64,000 nt of DNA, from assembly GCF_031157275.1 (NCBI RefSeq), contig NZ_JAVIFW010000003.1, positions 124,001 through 188,000 of the forward strand, given 5' to 3'. The DNA is from Streptomyces sp. LHD-70 (GTDB lineage: Bacteria > Actinomycetota > Actinomycetes > Streptomycetales > Streptomycetaceae). A program made the translations under genes and the position numbers. Shown here piece by piece: positions 1 to 9,105 of the stretch. The notes beneath the pieces were generated by a model. The model was not told where the DNA came from and made no database searches. It saw only the letters and a program-made list of their open reading frames with translations. Numbering within the stretch: position 1 is the stretch's first letter; each line of letters begins with the position of its first letter.

Positions 1-723
1 GCCTGGGTGGTGGTCGAGCGGCGGTCGGAGCATCCGCTGGTCAGCGTGCGGATGCTGGCCAACCCGCGGCTCGCGGTGGTCAGCGGCTACACCTTCTGCG
101 CCGCGTTCGGCACGATCGGCTTCCTCGGCGCCAACGCCCTGTTCCTGGGCGCATCCCCGGCGGACGCGGGCTACGGCATGGACCTCGGCCCGCAGACGAT
201 CGCCACCGTCTCGCTCGCCATGGTGATCGCCGGCTTCGCCGGTTCGACGCTCACGCCCCGCATCGCCCGCAGCGTGGGCGACCGCGCGGTGCTTGCCGTC
301 GGCGGTGGCCTGATCGCCCTTGGCTTCGTGGGGATGGCGCTGTTCCACGACACCCTCGGCCAGTACCTGGCCGCCGCACTCGTCGTCGGATTCGCCACGG
401 GCCTGTTCGAGTCGATCACGCGCACGCTCTCCGCCGAGGTCGTCCCGGAGCACGAGACCGCGCTCGCGGTCGGCCTCAACGAGCTGGCCCTGTCGCTCGG
501 CGCGGCCATCGGCGCCGCCGTGATCGGCGCGTGCTTCGCCGCGCACCCCGCGCCCGGCGGCGGACACATCGGGGAGTCCGGCTTCCTGTGGGGCTGGGGC
601 GCCTGCGCGGCCGTCGCCGTCCTCGGCTCGGCCCTCGCCCTGCGCTACCGCACACCCCAGGGGGCGGACGCCCCCGCCGTACGACCGTCCGAGCAGGCGG
701 TGGAGACCGGAGGACTGGCATGA
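1..723 (+). CDS. MFS transporter, C-terminal part (cut by window start)
   Basis: The frame is open from the first base, so the 5' end lies outside the window. About 240 residues are visible, with several hydrophobic helices separated by short charged loops, which fits the C-terminal half of a drug:H+ antiporter of the major facilitator superfamily (EmrB/QacA type). The tail after the last helix is hydrophilic. The stop codon overlaps the ATG of the next gene (ATGA), so the two are probably translated together. The transporter may export or import the substrate or product of the neighbouring amidohydrolase; this is inferred from context only. Confidence 0.75.
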   Translation, partial: AWVVVERRSEHPLVSVRMLANPRLAVVSGYTFCAAFGTIGFLGANALFLGASPADAGYGMDLGPQTIATVSLAMVIAGFAGSTLTPRIARSVGDRAVLAVGGGLIALGFVGMALFHDTLGQYLAAALVVGFATGLFESITRTLSAEVVPEHETALAVGLNELALSLGAAIGAAVIGACFAAHPAPGGGHIGESGFLWGWGACAAVAVLGSALALRYRTPQGADAPAVRPSEQAVETGGLA

Positions 724-1931
724 CGACGCACACCCACGACATACGCGACATCCATACCGCTGCCGACGAGGTGTCGGGGGCCGTGGAGTCAGCCGTACGC
801 ACCTACGCCGACCTGCTGGTCGGACTCAGCCACAGCCTCCACGACGAGCCCGAGACCGCACTCCAGGAGCACCGCTCGGCGGCGAAGATCGCCGACCTGA
901 TGGCGGACGCAGGCTTCGCGGTGACCCGCGGCGTGGGCGAACTGCCCACCGCCCTCGTCGCCACGTACGGCACCGGAGACCTGGTCGTCGCCTTCTGTGC
1001 CGAGTACGACGCGCTGCCCGGCATCGGCCATGCCTGCGGCCACAACGTCAACGGTGCGGCGGCGGTCGGCGCGGCCCTCGGTCTGGCCGCGGTGGCGGAC
1101 CGGCTCGGCCTGACCGTCAAGCTGGTCGGCACGCCCGCCGAGGAGGACATCGGGGGCAAGGTGCTGCTCCTGGACGAAGGGGTCTTCGACGACGTCGCCG
1201 CCGCGATGATGGTGCACGCCGCCCCGTACGACAGCGTCGGCGCGTCCTCCCTGGCCATCGGCGCCTGGGACATCGCGTACACCGGCACCCCCTCGCACGC
1301 GGCCGTCGCCCCCTGGGAAGGCGTCAACGCCCTCGACGCGATGGCCCTCGCCCATACCGCGATCGGCCTGCTCCGCCAGCAACTCCCGCCCGGCGCGCTG
1401 GTCCACGGCATCGTCACGGAGGGCGGCCAGGCCGTGAACGTCATCCCCGCGCGGACCACCGCGCGCTACGAGGTCCGGGCACCTTCCCTGGAGGCGCTCT
1501 CCGCCGTACGCGACCGGGTCCGGGCCTGCTTCGAGGCGGGCGCCCTCGCCACCGGAGCCGAGCTCGAACTGCGCGTCCACGGGCGGGACTTCGCCGAGCT
1601 GCGGCAGGACCCGTACATGACGGGGGCGTACGTCCGTGCCGCCGAGGCGCTCGGCCGCACGGTGGCGGCACGCCACGGCGAGACGCTGGCCTCGACGGAC
1701 ATGGGCAACGTCTCGCGCCTCGTGCCCACCATCCACCCGACCATCGGCTACGAGACCGACGGCGCCCTGCAGCACACCCCCGAGTTCACCGCCCACGGCA
1801 AGACCCCCGGAGCCGACCGCGCCGTCCTCGACGGCGCCACCGCACTCGCCCTCGTGGGGGCCGAACTCGCGGCCACGGAGGAACAGCGGAGCCGCCTCCT
1901 CGCGGGGGTCGCGAGCCGCCATGGTCGATGA
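720..1931 (+). CDS. M20-family amidohydrolase (AbgB/peptidase M20D-like)
   Basis: This 403-residue protein is a zinc-dependent amidohydrolase of the M20 family. The metal-site motif GHACGHN and the downstream EEDIGGK stretch are visible, followed by the dimerisation-domain region (around SHAAVAPWEG) and the GGQAVNVIPA motif typical of the AbgB and p-aminobenzoyl-glutamate hydrolase branch. The start is the ATG that overlaps the stop of the transporter gene, because the frame upstream is only shadow coding. Members cleave N-acyl or peptide amide bonds in the cytoplasm; the substrate here is unknown. Its coupling to a transporter suggests uptake and hydrolysis, or detoxification, of an amide. 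Confidence 0.85.
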   Translation: MTTHTHDIRDIHTAADEVSGAVESAVRTYADLLVGLSHSLHDEPETALQEHRSAAKIADLMADAGFAVTRGVGELPTALVATYGTGDLVVAFCAEYDALPGIGHACGHNVNGAAAVGAALGLAAVADRLGLTVKLVGTPAEEDIGGKVLLLDEGVFDDVAAAMMVHAAPYDSVGASSLAIGAWDIAYTGTPSHAAVAPWEGVNALDAMALAHTAIGLLRQQLPPGALVHGIVTEGGQAVNVIPARTTARYEVRAPSLEALSAVRDRVRACFEAGALATGAELELRVHGRDFAELRQDPYMTGAYVRAAEALGRTVAARHGETLASTDMGNVSRLVPTIHPTIGYETDGALQHTPEFTAHGKTPGADRAVLDGATALALVGAELAATEEQRSRLLAGVASRHGR

Positions 1932-1967
1932 ACCCACGTGGTTCGACCCCAGCTCTCAGCCCTGAAG

Positions 1968-2013
1968 TATGGGTTCTGACCATATGAGGGCGGTCAGATG
2001 TGCTGCCTAGGGT
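1968..2013 (+). promoter_or_regulatory. Operator-like palindrome and likely leaderless promoter of the SDR gene
   Basis: TATGG and CCATA form an inverted repeat with a 7-base spacer at 1968-1984. A TAGGGT -10-like hexamer lies at 2008-2013, only six bases before the ATG at 2020, and no ribosome binding site is visible. This arrangement suggests a leaderless transcript. It is a prediction from spacing only. Confidence 0.35.
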
Positions 2014-2019
2014 GCCTGC

Positions 2020-2910
2020 ATGAGCGCCTCACCCGTGACCCGCACCCCGTCCGACGGACCGGTCGGCGGCGCCTACGCTGCCGACCGGTCCGCCCCGGCC
2101 CCCGCCCGCGTCGCCGAGGAGCCGGCCGGCCGTACGGTCGCCGTCGACCTCAGCGGGCGCACCGCGCTCGTCACCGGCGCGGCCTCCGGCATCGGCCGCG
2201 CCTGCGCCCTGCGCCTGGCCGCCGCCGGGGCGCGGGTCCGGGCCGTGGACCGGGACGCCGACGGGCTCGGCACGCTCGCCGCGCTCGCCCAGGAGCGGGG
2301 CGACGGCGCGGGCGGCATCGAGGCGTACGCCCTTGACCTCACCGACCTCGACGCCGCCGAGCGGGCCGCCGCGGGCAGCGACATCCTCGTCAACAACGCC
2401 GGGCTCCAACTGGTGCGCCCCATCGAGGAGTTCCCGCCCGAGGTCTTCCACACCGTCCTCACGGTGATGCTCGAAGCGCCGTTCCGCCTGCTGCGGGGCG
2501 CGCTGCCGCACATGTACGCGCAGGGCTGGGGGCGCGTCGTCAACATCTCGTCGGTGCACGGGCTGCGCGCCTCGCCGTACAAGTCCGCCTATGTCGCAGC
2601 AAAGCACGGGCTCGAAGGGCTGTCCAAGACGGCGGCGCTCGAAGGCGCCCAGTACGGCGTGACGTCGAACTGTGTGAACCCCGGATACGTCCGCACGCCC
2701 CTCGTCGAGAAGCAGCTCGCCGACCAGGCGGCCGCGCACGGCATCCCCGAGGAGCAGGTGCTCAGGGACGTGATGCTGCGCGACAGCGCGGTGAAGCGGC
2801 TGATCGAACCGGCGGAGATCGCCGAGGCCGTGGCGTACCTGTGCGCCCCGCAGTCCTCGTTCATCACCGGCACGTCGATGGTCGTCGACGGCGGATGGAC
2901 GGCGCACTGA
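2020..2910 (+). CDS. 3-hydroxybutyrate dehydrogenase-like SDR
   Basis: A classical short-chain dehydrogenase/reductase of 296 residues. The NAD(P)-binding motif TGAASGIGRA, the NNAG motif and the catalytic Ser-Tyr-Lys (YKSAYVAAKHG) are all present. The C-terminal half, with NPGYVRTPLVEKQL and the stretch around VMLRDSAVKRLIEP, is what is usually seen in D-3-hydroxybutyrate dehydrogenases, which convert 3-hydroxybutyrate to acetoacetate with NAD+. The protein has about 45 extra residues before the Rossmann fold; ATG 2020 is the only good start and probably gives a leaderless mRNA. The adjacent regulator and MHS symporter suggest a small ketone-body or PHB-use module. Confidence 0.8.
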   Translation: MSASPVTRTPSDGPVGGAYAADRSAPAPARVAEEPAGRTVAVDLSGRTALVTGAASGIGRACALRLAAAGARVRAVDRDADGLGTLAALAQERGDGAGGIEAYALDLTDLDAAERAAAGSDILVNNAGLQLVRPIEEFPPEVFHTVLTVMLEAPFRLLRGALPHMYAQGWGRVVNISSVHGLRASPYKSAYVAAKHGLEGLSKTAALEGAQYGVTSNCVNPGYVRTPLVEKQLADQAAAHGIPEEQVLRDVMLRDSAVKRLIEPAEIAEAVAYLCAPQSSFITGTSMVVDGGWTAH

Positions 2911-3022
2911 CCTGCAGGGGCCTGATCCGCCCGACAGCCCCCTGGCTCACCCGCCCACACGTTGGGAAGGAGTTATCCACAGGCCTGGCGGCGATGTCGG
3001 CCGTGTCGGTCATGCTGTCCTC

Positions 3023-4936
3023 ATGTCCATCGATCACCCGCCGACCGCCGTGAGTGCGGAGGCACCCTTCCTCGAGCTGCTCGCGCGGGACGCCGACGCC
3101 GAGGCGTACGAGCAGCCGGTGCGCCTCGCCCGAGCCGAGGGCGCGTCCGCCGACCGCATCGCCGCGCTCGATCACGCCAAGCTCCTCGCGCTGCGGGTGC
3201 GCGCGGAGCTCGAAGGCCGCAGACGGCGGGAGGCGGAGCTGTCGGCGCTGTTCGAGACGGCCCACGACCTGGCGGGGCTGCGCGATCTCGACGAGGTGCT
3301 GCAGGCGATCGTCCACCGCGCGCGTTCCCTGCTCGGCACGGACATCGCGTACCTGTCCCTCAACGACCCGGCCGAGGGCGACACCTACATGCGGGTCACC
3401 GAAGGCTCGGTCTCCGCCAGGTTCCAGCAGGTGCGGCTCGGCATGGGGGAGGGGCTCGGCGGCCTCGTCGCCCAGACCGCCCGGCCCTACGTCACCGACG
3501 ACTACTTCCGGGACGAACGCTTCCGCCACACCCGGTCCATCGACACGGCGGTGGAGGACGAAGGCCTCGTCGCGATCCTCGGCGTGCCCCTGCTGCTCGG
3601 CACGGAAGTGATCGGAGTGCTCTTCGCCGCCGACCGCCGCGCACGGGTCTTCGAGCGGGAACAGATCGCCCTCGTCCGCTCCTTCGCCGCACTCGCCGCC
3701 GCGGCCATCGACTCGGCCCACCTGCTGGCCGAGACGCGCACGGCCCTCGCCGACCTGGAGCACGCCAGCGAGATCATTCGGGACCGCAGCGGCGTCATCG
3801 AGCGCGCCTCGGACGTGCACGACCGCATGGCCCAGCTCGTGCTGCGCGGTGGCGGAGTGCAGGACGTGGCGGCCGCGGTGTCCGAAGTCCTCGACGGCAC
3901 GGTCGAGTTCAGGGACAGCGCGAACGCCCCCGCCCAGGCCCTGGAGCGCTCCCGCGCCGACGGCCACGCCGTGCCGCACGGCGACGACTGGATCGCGGCG
4001 GTCGCAGCCGGCGGCGAACTGCTCGGCGCCCTCGTCATGCGCGGCCACCCCGCCCTTGACCCGGTCGACCAACGCACCCTGGAGCGCGCCGCGATGGTCA
4101 CGTCGCTGCTGCTCCTGGCCCGCCGCTCGGCGGGCGAGGCCGAGCGGCGGGTGCGCGGCGAACTCCTCGACGACCTGCTCGACGGCCGGGACCACGACCC
4201 CCGGCTGCTCCGGGAACGCGCCGCACGCCTGCAGGCCGACCTGGACTCCCCGCACGTGGTGCTCGCCGCCCACCTGGGCTCCGGTGCGGCGGCCGGTGAC
4301 CGCGAGGGCGCGGCCCGCGGCCGGCTCTGGGCGGCGGCCTCGCACCTGGCGGCCACCCGGCACGGTCTGGCCGCGGAACGCGACGGCGGTACGGTCCTGC
4401 TGCTCCCCGTCGAACAGCCCCGTGCCGAGGCCGAGTTGGCGCAGGAGGCGGCGAAATCCCTGAGCGGTGCCGCGCGGGAGCCGGTCACCGTGGGCGCCTC
4501 AGGACCGGTGAGCGCCCCGGCGGCCGACCCCGAGGCGGTGTCCGTGGGGTACGCGGAGGCGCGCAGATGCGTGGAAGCCCTGCGCCTCCTCGGACGTACG
4601 GGACAGGGCGCGGCCACCGAGGACTTCGGGTTCCTGGGACTGCTGCTCTCGGACGGCCGGGACATAGCGGGCTTCGTGAGCCGCACCATCGGCGAGGTCG
4701 TGTCATACGACGCACGCCGAGGCACGGACCTCGTCCGCACCCTCGACGCGTACTTCTCCTCCGGCATGAGCCCGGCCCGCACGAAGGACGAGCTCCACGT
4801 CCACGTGAACACGGTGGCGCAGCGCCTGGAACGCATCGGGCGCCTCCTGGGGGAGGACTGGCAGAGCCCGTCCAGAGCGCTGGAGATCCAACTGGCGCTG
4901 CGCCTGCATCGGTTGGGCGCCGCGGTCGAGCGCTAG
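3023..4936 (+). CDS. GAF-domain PucR/CdaR-type transcriptional regulator
   Basis: The 637-residue protein has a GAF sensor domain at about residues 75-235, a middle region with a weak second sensor-like part, and a C-terminal PucR-type helix-turn-helix (about 570-632, around GMSPARTKDELHVHVNTVAQRL). This architecture is common in Actinobacteria for activators of a neighbouring dehydrogenase gene. It lies just downstream of the SDR gene on the same strand and converges with the MHS symporter gene. I infer that it controls the dehydrogenase and symporter in response to a small ligand. The start ATG is preceded by no clear ribosome binding site. Confidence 0.8.
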   Translation: MSIDHPPTAVSAEAPFLELLARDADAEAYEQPVRLARAEGASADRIAALDHAKLLALRVRAELEGRRRREAELSALFETAHDLAGLRDLDEVLQAIVHRARSLLGTDIAYLSLNDPAEGDTYMRVTEGSVSARFQQVRLGMGEGLGGLVAQTARPYVTDDYFRDERFRHTRSIDTAVEDEGLVAILGVPLLLGTEVIGVLFAADRRARVFEREQIALVRSFAALAAAAIDSAHLLAETRTALADLEHASEIIRDRSGVIERASDVHDRMAQLVLRGGGVQDVAAAVSEVLDGTVEFRDSANAPAQALERSRADGHAVPHGDDWIAAVAAGGELLGALVMRGHPALDPVDQRTLERAAMVTSLLLLARRSAGEAERRVRGELLDDLLDGRDHDPRLLRERAARLQADLDSPHVVLAAHLGSGAAAGDREGAARGRLWAAASHLAATRHGLAAERDGGTVLLLPVEQPRAEAELAQEAAKSLSGAAREPVTVGASGPVSAPAADPEAVSVGYAEARRCVEALRLLGRTGQGAATEDFGFLGLLLSDGRDIAGFVSRTIGEVVSYDARRGTDLVRTLDAYFSSGMSPARTKDELHVHVNTVAQRLERIGRLLGEDWQSPSRALEIQLALRLHRLGAAVER

Positions 4937-4980
4937 GGGCGCGGCGGTCGAGCGGTAGCGCGCGACGCCGAAGGTCTCTC

Positions 4981-5004
4981 CGATCCGCCGATCCGCCGAT
5001 CCGC
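4981..5004. repeat. 8-bp tandem repeat (three copies)
   Basis: CGATCCGC is repeated three times without interruption between the convergent 3' ends of the regulator and symporter genes. No function is apparent. The rest of this 190-base gap contains no gene that I can support. Confidence 0.8.
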
Positions 5005-5127
5005 CGAGCCCCCTCGGTCCGCCCCGAACACCGCTCCGCCCCGCCCGGTTCGACGGTCGGTGTGACCGGTCGAGCCCGACGGGGCGCGGCAGGGAGGGAA
5101 CGGCGGCAGGTCCGGCGAGCGGACGGG

Positions 5128-6522
5128 TCAGACGGTGCGGGCGTCCGCCGGGGCCGGGGAGTCGTCGGTCGAGGCCTCGGAGTGCGGGTCGACGTCGGAC
5201 AGGTCGCGGTGCCGGGTCTCGCGGGCCACGCCGACGGCGAGCAGGGTGAGGAGAGCCGCGGCGATCACGTACAGCGCGATGGGGGTGGAGCTGTTGAAGT
5301 CCGCGAGGAGAGCGGTCGCGATCAGCGGTGCGGGGGCGCCCGCGGCGACGGAGGAGAACTGGGCGCCGATGGAGGCACCGGAGTACCGCATCCGGGTCGC
5401 GAACATCTCGGAGAAGAAGGCCGCTTGGGGTGCGTACATCGCCCCGTGCAGCACCAGGCCGACGGTGACGGCGAGGAGCAGGCTGCCGAAGCTGCCGGTG
5501 TCGATCAGGGAGAAGAACGGGAACATCCAGGCGCCGATGCCGGCCGCGCCGAACAGATACACCGGCCTGCGGCCGATCCGGTCGGAGAGGGCGCCCCAGG
5601 CGGGGATGACCGCGAAGTGCACGACGGAGGCGATGAGTACGGCGTTGAGGGCGGACTGCTTGGACAAACCGGCGGAGGTGGTGGCGTACACGAGGATGAA
5701 GGCGGTGACGACGTAGTAGCTGATGTTCTCCGCCATGCGGGCGCCCATGGCGATCAGGACGTCCCGCCAGTGGTGGCGCATGACGGCGACCAGCGGCATC
5801 TTCTCCACCTGCCGCTCGTCCCCGGCGGTGGCCTTCTTGGCCTCGGCACGCGCCAGGGCCTCCTTGAACACCGGGGACTCGTCGACCGAGAGACGGATCC
5901 ACAGGCCGACGATGACCAGCACACCGGAGAGCAGGAACGGGACGCGCCAGCCCCATGAGGTGAAGGCCGATTCGGAGAGGAGCGCGGTGAGCGCGGAGAG
6001 GACACCGGTGGCGAGCAACTGCCCTGCGGGGGCGCCGGTCTGGGGCCACGAGGCCCAGAAGCCGCGGCGGCGGGCGTCACCGTGTTCGGAGACGAGGAGT
6101 ACGGCGCCGCCCCACTCGCCACCGAGCGCGAAGCCCTGGACCAGACGCAGCACGGTCAGAAGGACCGGCGCGGCGGTGCCGATGGTCGCGTGGGTGGGCA
6201 GCAGACCGATGGCAAAGGTAGCGCCGCCCATCATCAGCAGGCTGAGCACGAGCAGCTTCTTGCGGCCGAGCCGGTCGCCGTAGTGGCCGAAGACCAGGGC
6301 GCCGAGCGGGCGGGCGGCGAAGCCGACGGCGTACGTGAGGAAGGAGAGGAGGGTGCCGACGAGCGGGTCGGAATCGGGGAAGAACAACTGGTTGAAGACC
6401 AGGGCGGCGGCCGAGCCGTAGAGGAAGAAGTCGTACCACTCGATCGTGGTGCCGATCAGGCTCGCGGCGACGATGCGCTTGAGGTTGGCGGGTGGTGGTG
6501 GAGCGGTTGCTGCGGAGGCCAT
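5128..6522 (-). CDS. MHS-family MFS metabolite:H+ symporter
   Basis: A 464-residue, 12-helix transporter of the metabolite:H+ symporter subfamily. Family signatures visible are IEWYDFFLYG near the N-terminus, the loop 2-3 motif GDRLGRKK, and GFALGGEWGGA in helix 4. Start chosen at the ATG of MASAATAPPP because it has GGAAG upstream at good spacing; the longer open frame upstream is not typical of the family. Relatives carry organic acids such as ketoglutarate, shikimate or short-chain hydroxy acids. Position beside a 3-hydroxybutyrate dehydrogenase suggests a short-chain acid as cargo (inference). Confidence 0.88.
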   Translation of the reverse strand: MASAATAPPPPANLKRIVAASLIGTTIEWYDFFLYGSAAALVFNQLFFPDSDPLVGTLLSFLTYAVGFAARPLGALVFGHYGDRLGRKKLLVLSLLMMGGATFAIGLLPTHATIGTAAPVLLTVLRLVQGFALGGEWGGAVLLVSEHGDARRRGFWASWPQTGAPAGQLLATGVLSALTALLSESAFTSWGWRVPFLLSGVLVIVGLWIRLSVDESPVFKEALARAEAKKATAGDERQVEKMPLVAVMRHHWRDVLIAMGARMAENISYYVVTAFILVYATTSAGLSKQSALNAVLIASVVHFAVIPAWGALSDRIGRRPVYLFGAAGIGAWMFPFFSLIDTGSFGSLLLAVTVGLVLHGAMYAPQAAFFSEMFATRMRYSGASIGAQFSSVAAGAPAPLIATALLADFNSSTPIALYVIAAALLTLLAVGVARETRHRDLSDVDPHSEASTDDSPAPADARTV

Positions 6523-6752
6523 GTGCACCACTTCCAGGCGGTGAGCGGGGACGAGTGTTCGCTGGTACGTGCTGGCACAAGGTAGGAACACGCAGGTCAG
6601 TGGCACATGTGGTGGGACCCCATAGTTCGGAGGGTGTCTATGGCGTCGCACTCCGGATGACGGCGGCGAGGCTACGGTCTCATGGCCGATATGCGTGATA
6701 TGCGCGCCGCCGGTGAACTGTGGGATGACCGTCTGGCGACCACGTCTGGGGG

Positions 6753-7034
6753 ATGCTCTTCGGGCTGATCTTCCTCATGCCGCTGCTCGGAGCCGCGATC
6801 GGGGCGGCCTCGGGTGCCCTCGGCGGCAAGCTCGCCGACGTGGGGATCGACGACGACTTCATCGACACGGTGAAGTCCAAGGTCACCCCGGGCACGTCGG
6901 TGCTGTTCCTGCTGTCTCAGGACGCCGTCGTCGAGCGGGTGCGGGAGGCGTTCCCCGGCGGTCACGCCCAGCTGATCCAGTCCAACCTCGACTCCGCGCA
7001 GGAGGCGAAGCTGCGCGAGGTCTTCGCGGAGTGA
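6753..7034 (+). pseudogene. DUF1269-like membrane protein, N-terminally truncated remnant
   Basis: The 93 residues match the C-terminal half of the DUF1269 family: a glycine-rich membrane hairpin (FGLIFLMPLLGAAIGAA), then KLADVGIDDDFI, KVTPGTSVLF and the LREVFAE end. Family members are about 160-170 residues with an N-terminal ferredoxin-like part that is missing here. The frame carries on upstream for only eight codons before a stop at 6726-6728, and there is no proper ribosome binding site before the ATG. I judge this a remnant left by a deletion, although a short expressed hairpin cannot be excluded. Confidence 0.6.
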
Positions 7035-7136
7035 CGCGCCGCCCCCACGCGTGCCCGCCGACCGCGACGCGACTCCGCGCCGCGGCCGACGGACCGGGGG
7101 CGACCGCACGGTGAAGCTGACTTCGGGCGCGGGCGA

Positions 7137-7333
7137 ACCAGGTCCTGCTTGGTGGGCCGGCGCCGGTAGATCGCGGGCTTGCCGACACCGGCACGGGCCG
7201 CGACGGCGTCCATGGTCAGCGCGCCCATGCCGCGCTCCGCGACCAGCTCCGCCACGGCGTCGAGCACGGACCGGGTGACCCGCTCCTCACGCAGCCGCCC
7301 CGGCCCCCGCCGTACCTGCTCCGCTCGCTCCAT
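7137..7333 (-). pseudogene. TetR-type regulator remnant (DNA-binding domain only)
   Basis: About 65 residues form a normal TetR N-terminal helix-turn-helix: VTRSVLDAVAELVAERGMGALTMDAVAAR and then GVGKPAIYRR and PTKQDLV. Beyond QDLV the similarity stops abruptly and the frame runs on in unrelated sequence to about 6962. The ligand-binding domain is missing. The start codon lies inside the first copy of a perfect 32-bp tandem duplication. Together with the DUF1269 remnant just downstream, this marks a deletion junction near 7130. Confidence 0.7.
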
Positions 7334-7380
7334 GCCGCGACCCTGCGCTGCTCCGCTCGCTCCATGCCGCGACCCTGCGC
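7317..7380. repeat. Perfect 32-bp tandem duplication
   Basis: Two identical 32-base copies abut at 7317-7348 and 7349-7380. Each carries a CAT that would be the ATG of the TetR remnant on the minus strand, but 32 is not a multiple of three, so only the proximal copy is in frame. The duplication displaces the natural upstream region of that gene. Confidence 0.95.
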
Positions 7381-7408
7381 GGAGCCGGCCGGCGTGACGC
7401 AGGAGGGC

Positions 7409-8986
7409 CTACGGCCCCTCGGGTGCAGCCAGTTCGGCGCGCAGGACGTGCTTGGTGATCTTTCCCGACGGGGTGCGAGGGAGTTCGGTGCGGAGGATCA
7501 GCTCACGCGGCAGCTTGTAGCGGGCGATCCGGCTCTCCAGCCAGGCCCGCAGCCCCGCGAGGTCGAGCCCGGCGCCCGCGCGCGGCACCACGACGGCGAC
7601 AATGGTCTCGCCCCACTGCGCGTGCGGGCGGCCCACCACGGCGACGTCGAGGACGTCGGGGTGGCCGCGCAGGGCACCCTCGACCTCCTGCGATGCGACG
7701 TTCTCTCCGCCGGTGATGATCACGTCCTTCATCCGGTCGACGACGGTGACGAATCCGTCCCCGTCGATCCGCCCCAGGTCACCGCTGCGGTACCAGTCCC
7801 CGGCGAACGCCTCGGCCGTGGCCGCCTCGTCGTCCAGGTAGCCGACCATGCGGGTGTCCGCGCGCAGCCAGATCTCGCCGGTCTGCCCCGCCTCGGCGTC
7901 GGTCCCGTCCGGCTTCACCACCCGCAGTGCCACTCCGGGCATCCCGCCGCGGCCGATCGAGCCGGCCTTCTCGACCTGCTCGGCGGGGGAGAGGGAGGTG
8001 CCGACGGGGCCCATCTCGCTCATCCCGTACACCTGGTGGAAGTCGTCCGAGCCGTAGGCCTTCATCAGACGGCGCGCGGTGTCCGCGTCCAGGGGGCCCG
8101 CTCCGTAGATCCAGGCTCGTACGGAGGACACGTCGAAGTCGGCGAAGTCGGGGACCGTCTGGACCGGGGCGATCAGGGCGATCGGGGCGCCGAACAGGGC
8201 GGTGATCCGCTCGCGCTCGATGGTCTCCAGCATGGCGCGCGGCTCGTACTCGCGCTGCAGCACCACGGTCGCGCCGAGCAGCAGGGTGCTCAACGTCCAG
8301 TTGTTGAGCGGGGACGCGTGCCAGATCGGCATGCAGACCAGGAAGCGGTCGTCGCGGCGGAGCGGGATGGACGTCGCCGTGTACGTGGCGGTCAGGGCGA
8401 TGCCGCGATGGGTGTGCACGCAGCCCTTGGGGCGGCCCGAGGTGCCGGACGTGTAGAGGATCTGCGCGATGTCGCCGTCAGGGCCGGGCTCGCCCCGCCA
8501 CGCCTCGCCCCGCCACGCATCGCCCCGCCACGCATCGCCCCGCCACGGCTCGGCCGCCGCGACGAGGGACTCGAAGGAGTCGGCCGGGCGCTCCTCGGAG
8601 GTGGCGTCCGGGTGGCTGACCAGCCAGCGCACCGGAGCGTCCGCGGCGGTCGCCCGCTCGCCGATCTCCGCGTCCACCACGGCCAGCTCGGCCCCGCAGT
8701 GCCGCAGCTGGTACGCCACCTCGGCCGTCTGCAGCTTGTGGTTGACCGGCACGAGCGTGGCCCCCGCGTACCAGGCGCCGAACGCGGCGAACAGGAACGC
8801 GGGGGTGTTGTACGTCATCACGGCGAGGCGGTCGCCCGGGCGCAGGCCGGCCTCCCGCAGCACGGTCGCGGCGCGGCGGGCGGCGTCCGCGAACTCCCGG
8901 TAGGTCCAGTGCTGTTCGCGGTAGGTGAGGGCTCGCCGGTCGCCGGCCGAGCCGACGGCGTTGTCCAGCAGGGTGCTGAGGTGCAT
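7409..8986 (-). CDS. AMP-dependent acyl-CoA synthetase/ligase
   Basis: A 525-residue ANL-superfamily enzyme that activates a carboxylic acid as acyl-AMP and transfers it to CoA. The phosphate-binding loop YTSGTSGRPKG, the YRSGDLGRIDGDGF motif and the C-terminal catalytic lysine motif RTPSGKITK are present. The ATG at 8986 is preferred to the GTG one codon upstream, because AGGAG then lies six bases away. It is divergent from a TetR regulator and near aidB, which suggests a fatty or branched acid degradation regulon. Residues around 150-170 contain an in-frame tandem WRG[DE]A repeat not expected in the family. Confidence 0.9.
   Translation of the reverse strand: MHLSTLLDNAVGSAGDRRALTYREQHWTYREFADAARRAATVLREAGLRPGDRLAVMTYNTPAFLFAAFGAWYAGATLVPVNHKLQTAEVAYQLRHCGAELAVVDAEIGERATAADAPVRWLVSHPDATSEERPADSFESLVAAAEPWRGDAWRGDAWRGEAWRGEPGPDGDIAQILYTSGTSGRPKGCVHTHRGIALTATYTATSIPLRRDDRFLVCMPIWHASPLNNWTLSTLLLGATVVLQREYEPRAMLETIERERITALFGAPIALIAPVQTVPDFADFDVSSVRAWIYGAGPLDADTARRLMKAYGSDDFHQVYGMSEMGPVGTSLSPAEQVEKAGSIGRGGMPGVALRVVKPDGTDAEAGQTGEIWLRADTRMVGYLDDEAATAEAFAGDWYRSGDLGRIDGDGFVTVVDRMKDVIITGGENVASQEVEGALRGHPDVLDVAVVGRPHAQWGETIVAVVVPRAGAGLDLAGLRAWLESRIARYKLPRELILRTELPRTPSGKITKHVLRAELAAPEGP
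8491..8550. repeat. 15-bp tandem repeat inside the acyl-CoA ligase gene
   Basis: Four 15-base units with one or two changes per unit encode WRG[DE][AP] repeats in frame. They fall in a surface-type linker just ahead of the ATP-binding loop, so the enzyme may tolerate them. The length could vary between strains by replication slippage. Confidence 0.95.
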
Positions 8987-9105
8987 CACGTTCTCCTGAC
9001 GGGCGGGCGCGGGTCGCCGGAGCCGGGGGAGTGAGGTTCCTGGCGGAAGCGCTCGCTGCGGGAAGGGCTCTGGCGGGAAGCTCTGAATGATGGTTCACTT
9101 CTTTC

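Noticed and set aside
2973..2981. TTATCCACA, a perfect DnaA box
   Set aside because: It is a single box with no cluster, no dnaA/dnaN genes and no AT-rich region nearby, so it is not evidence for an origin.
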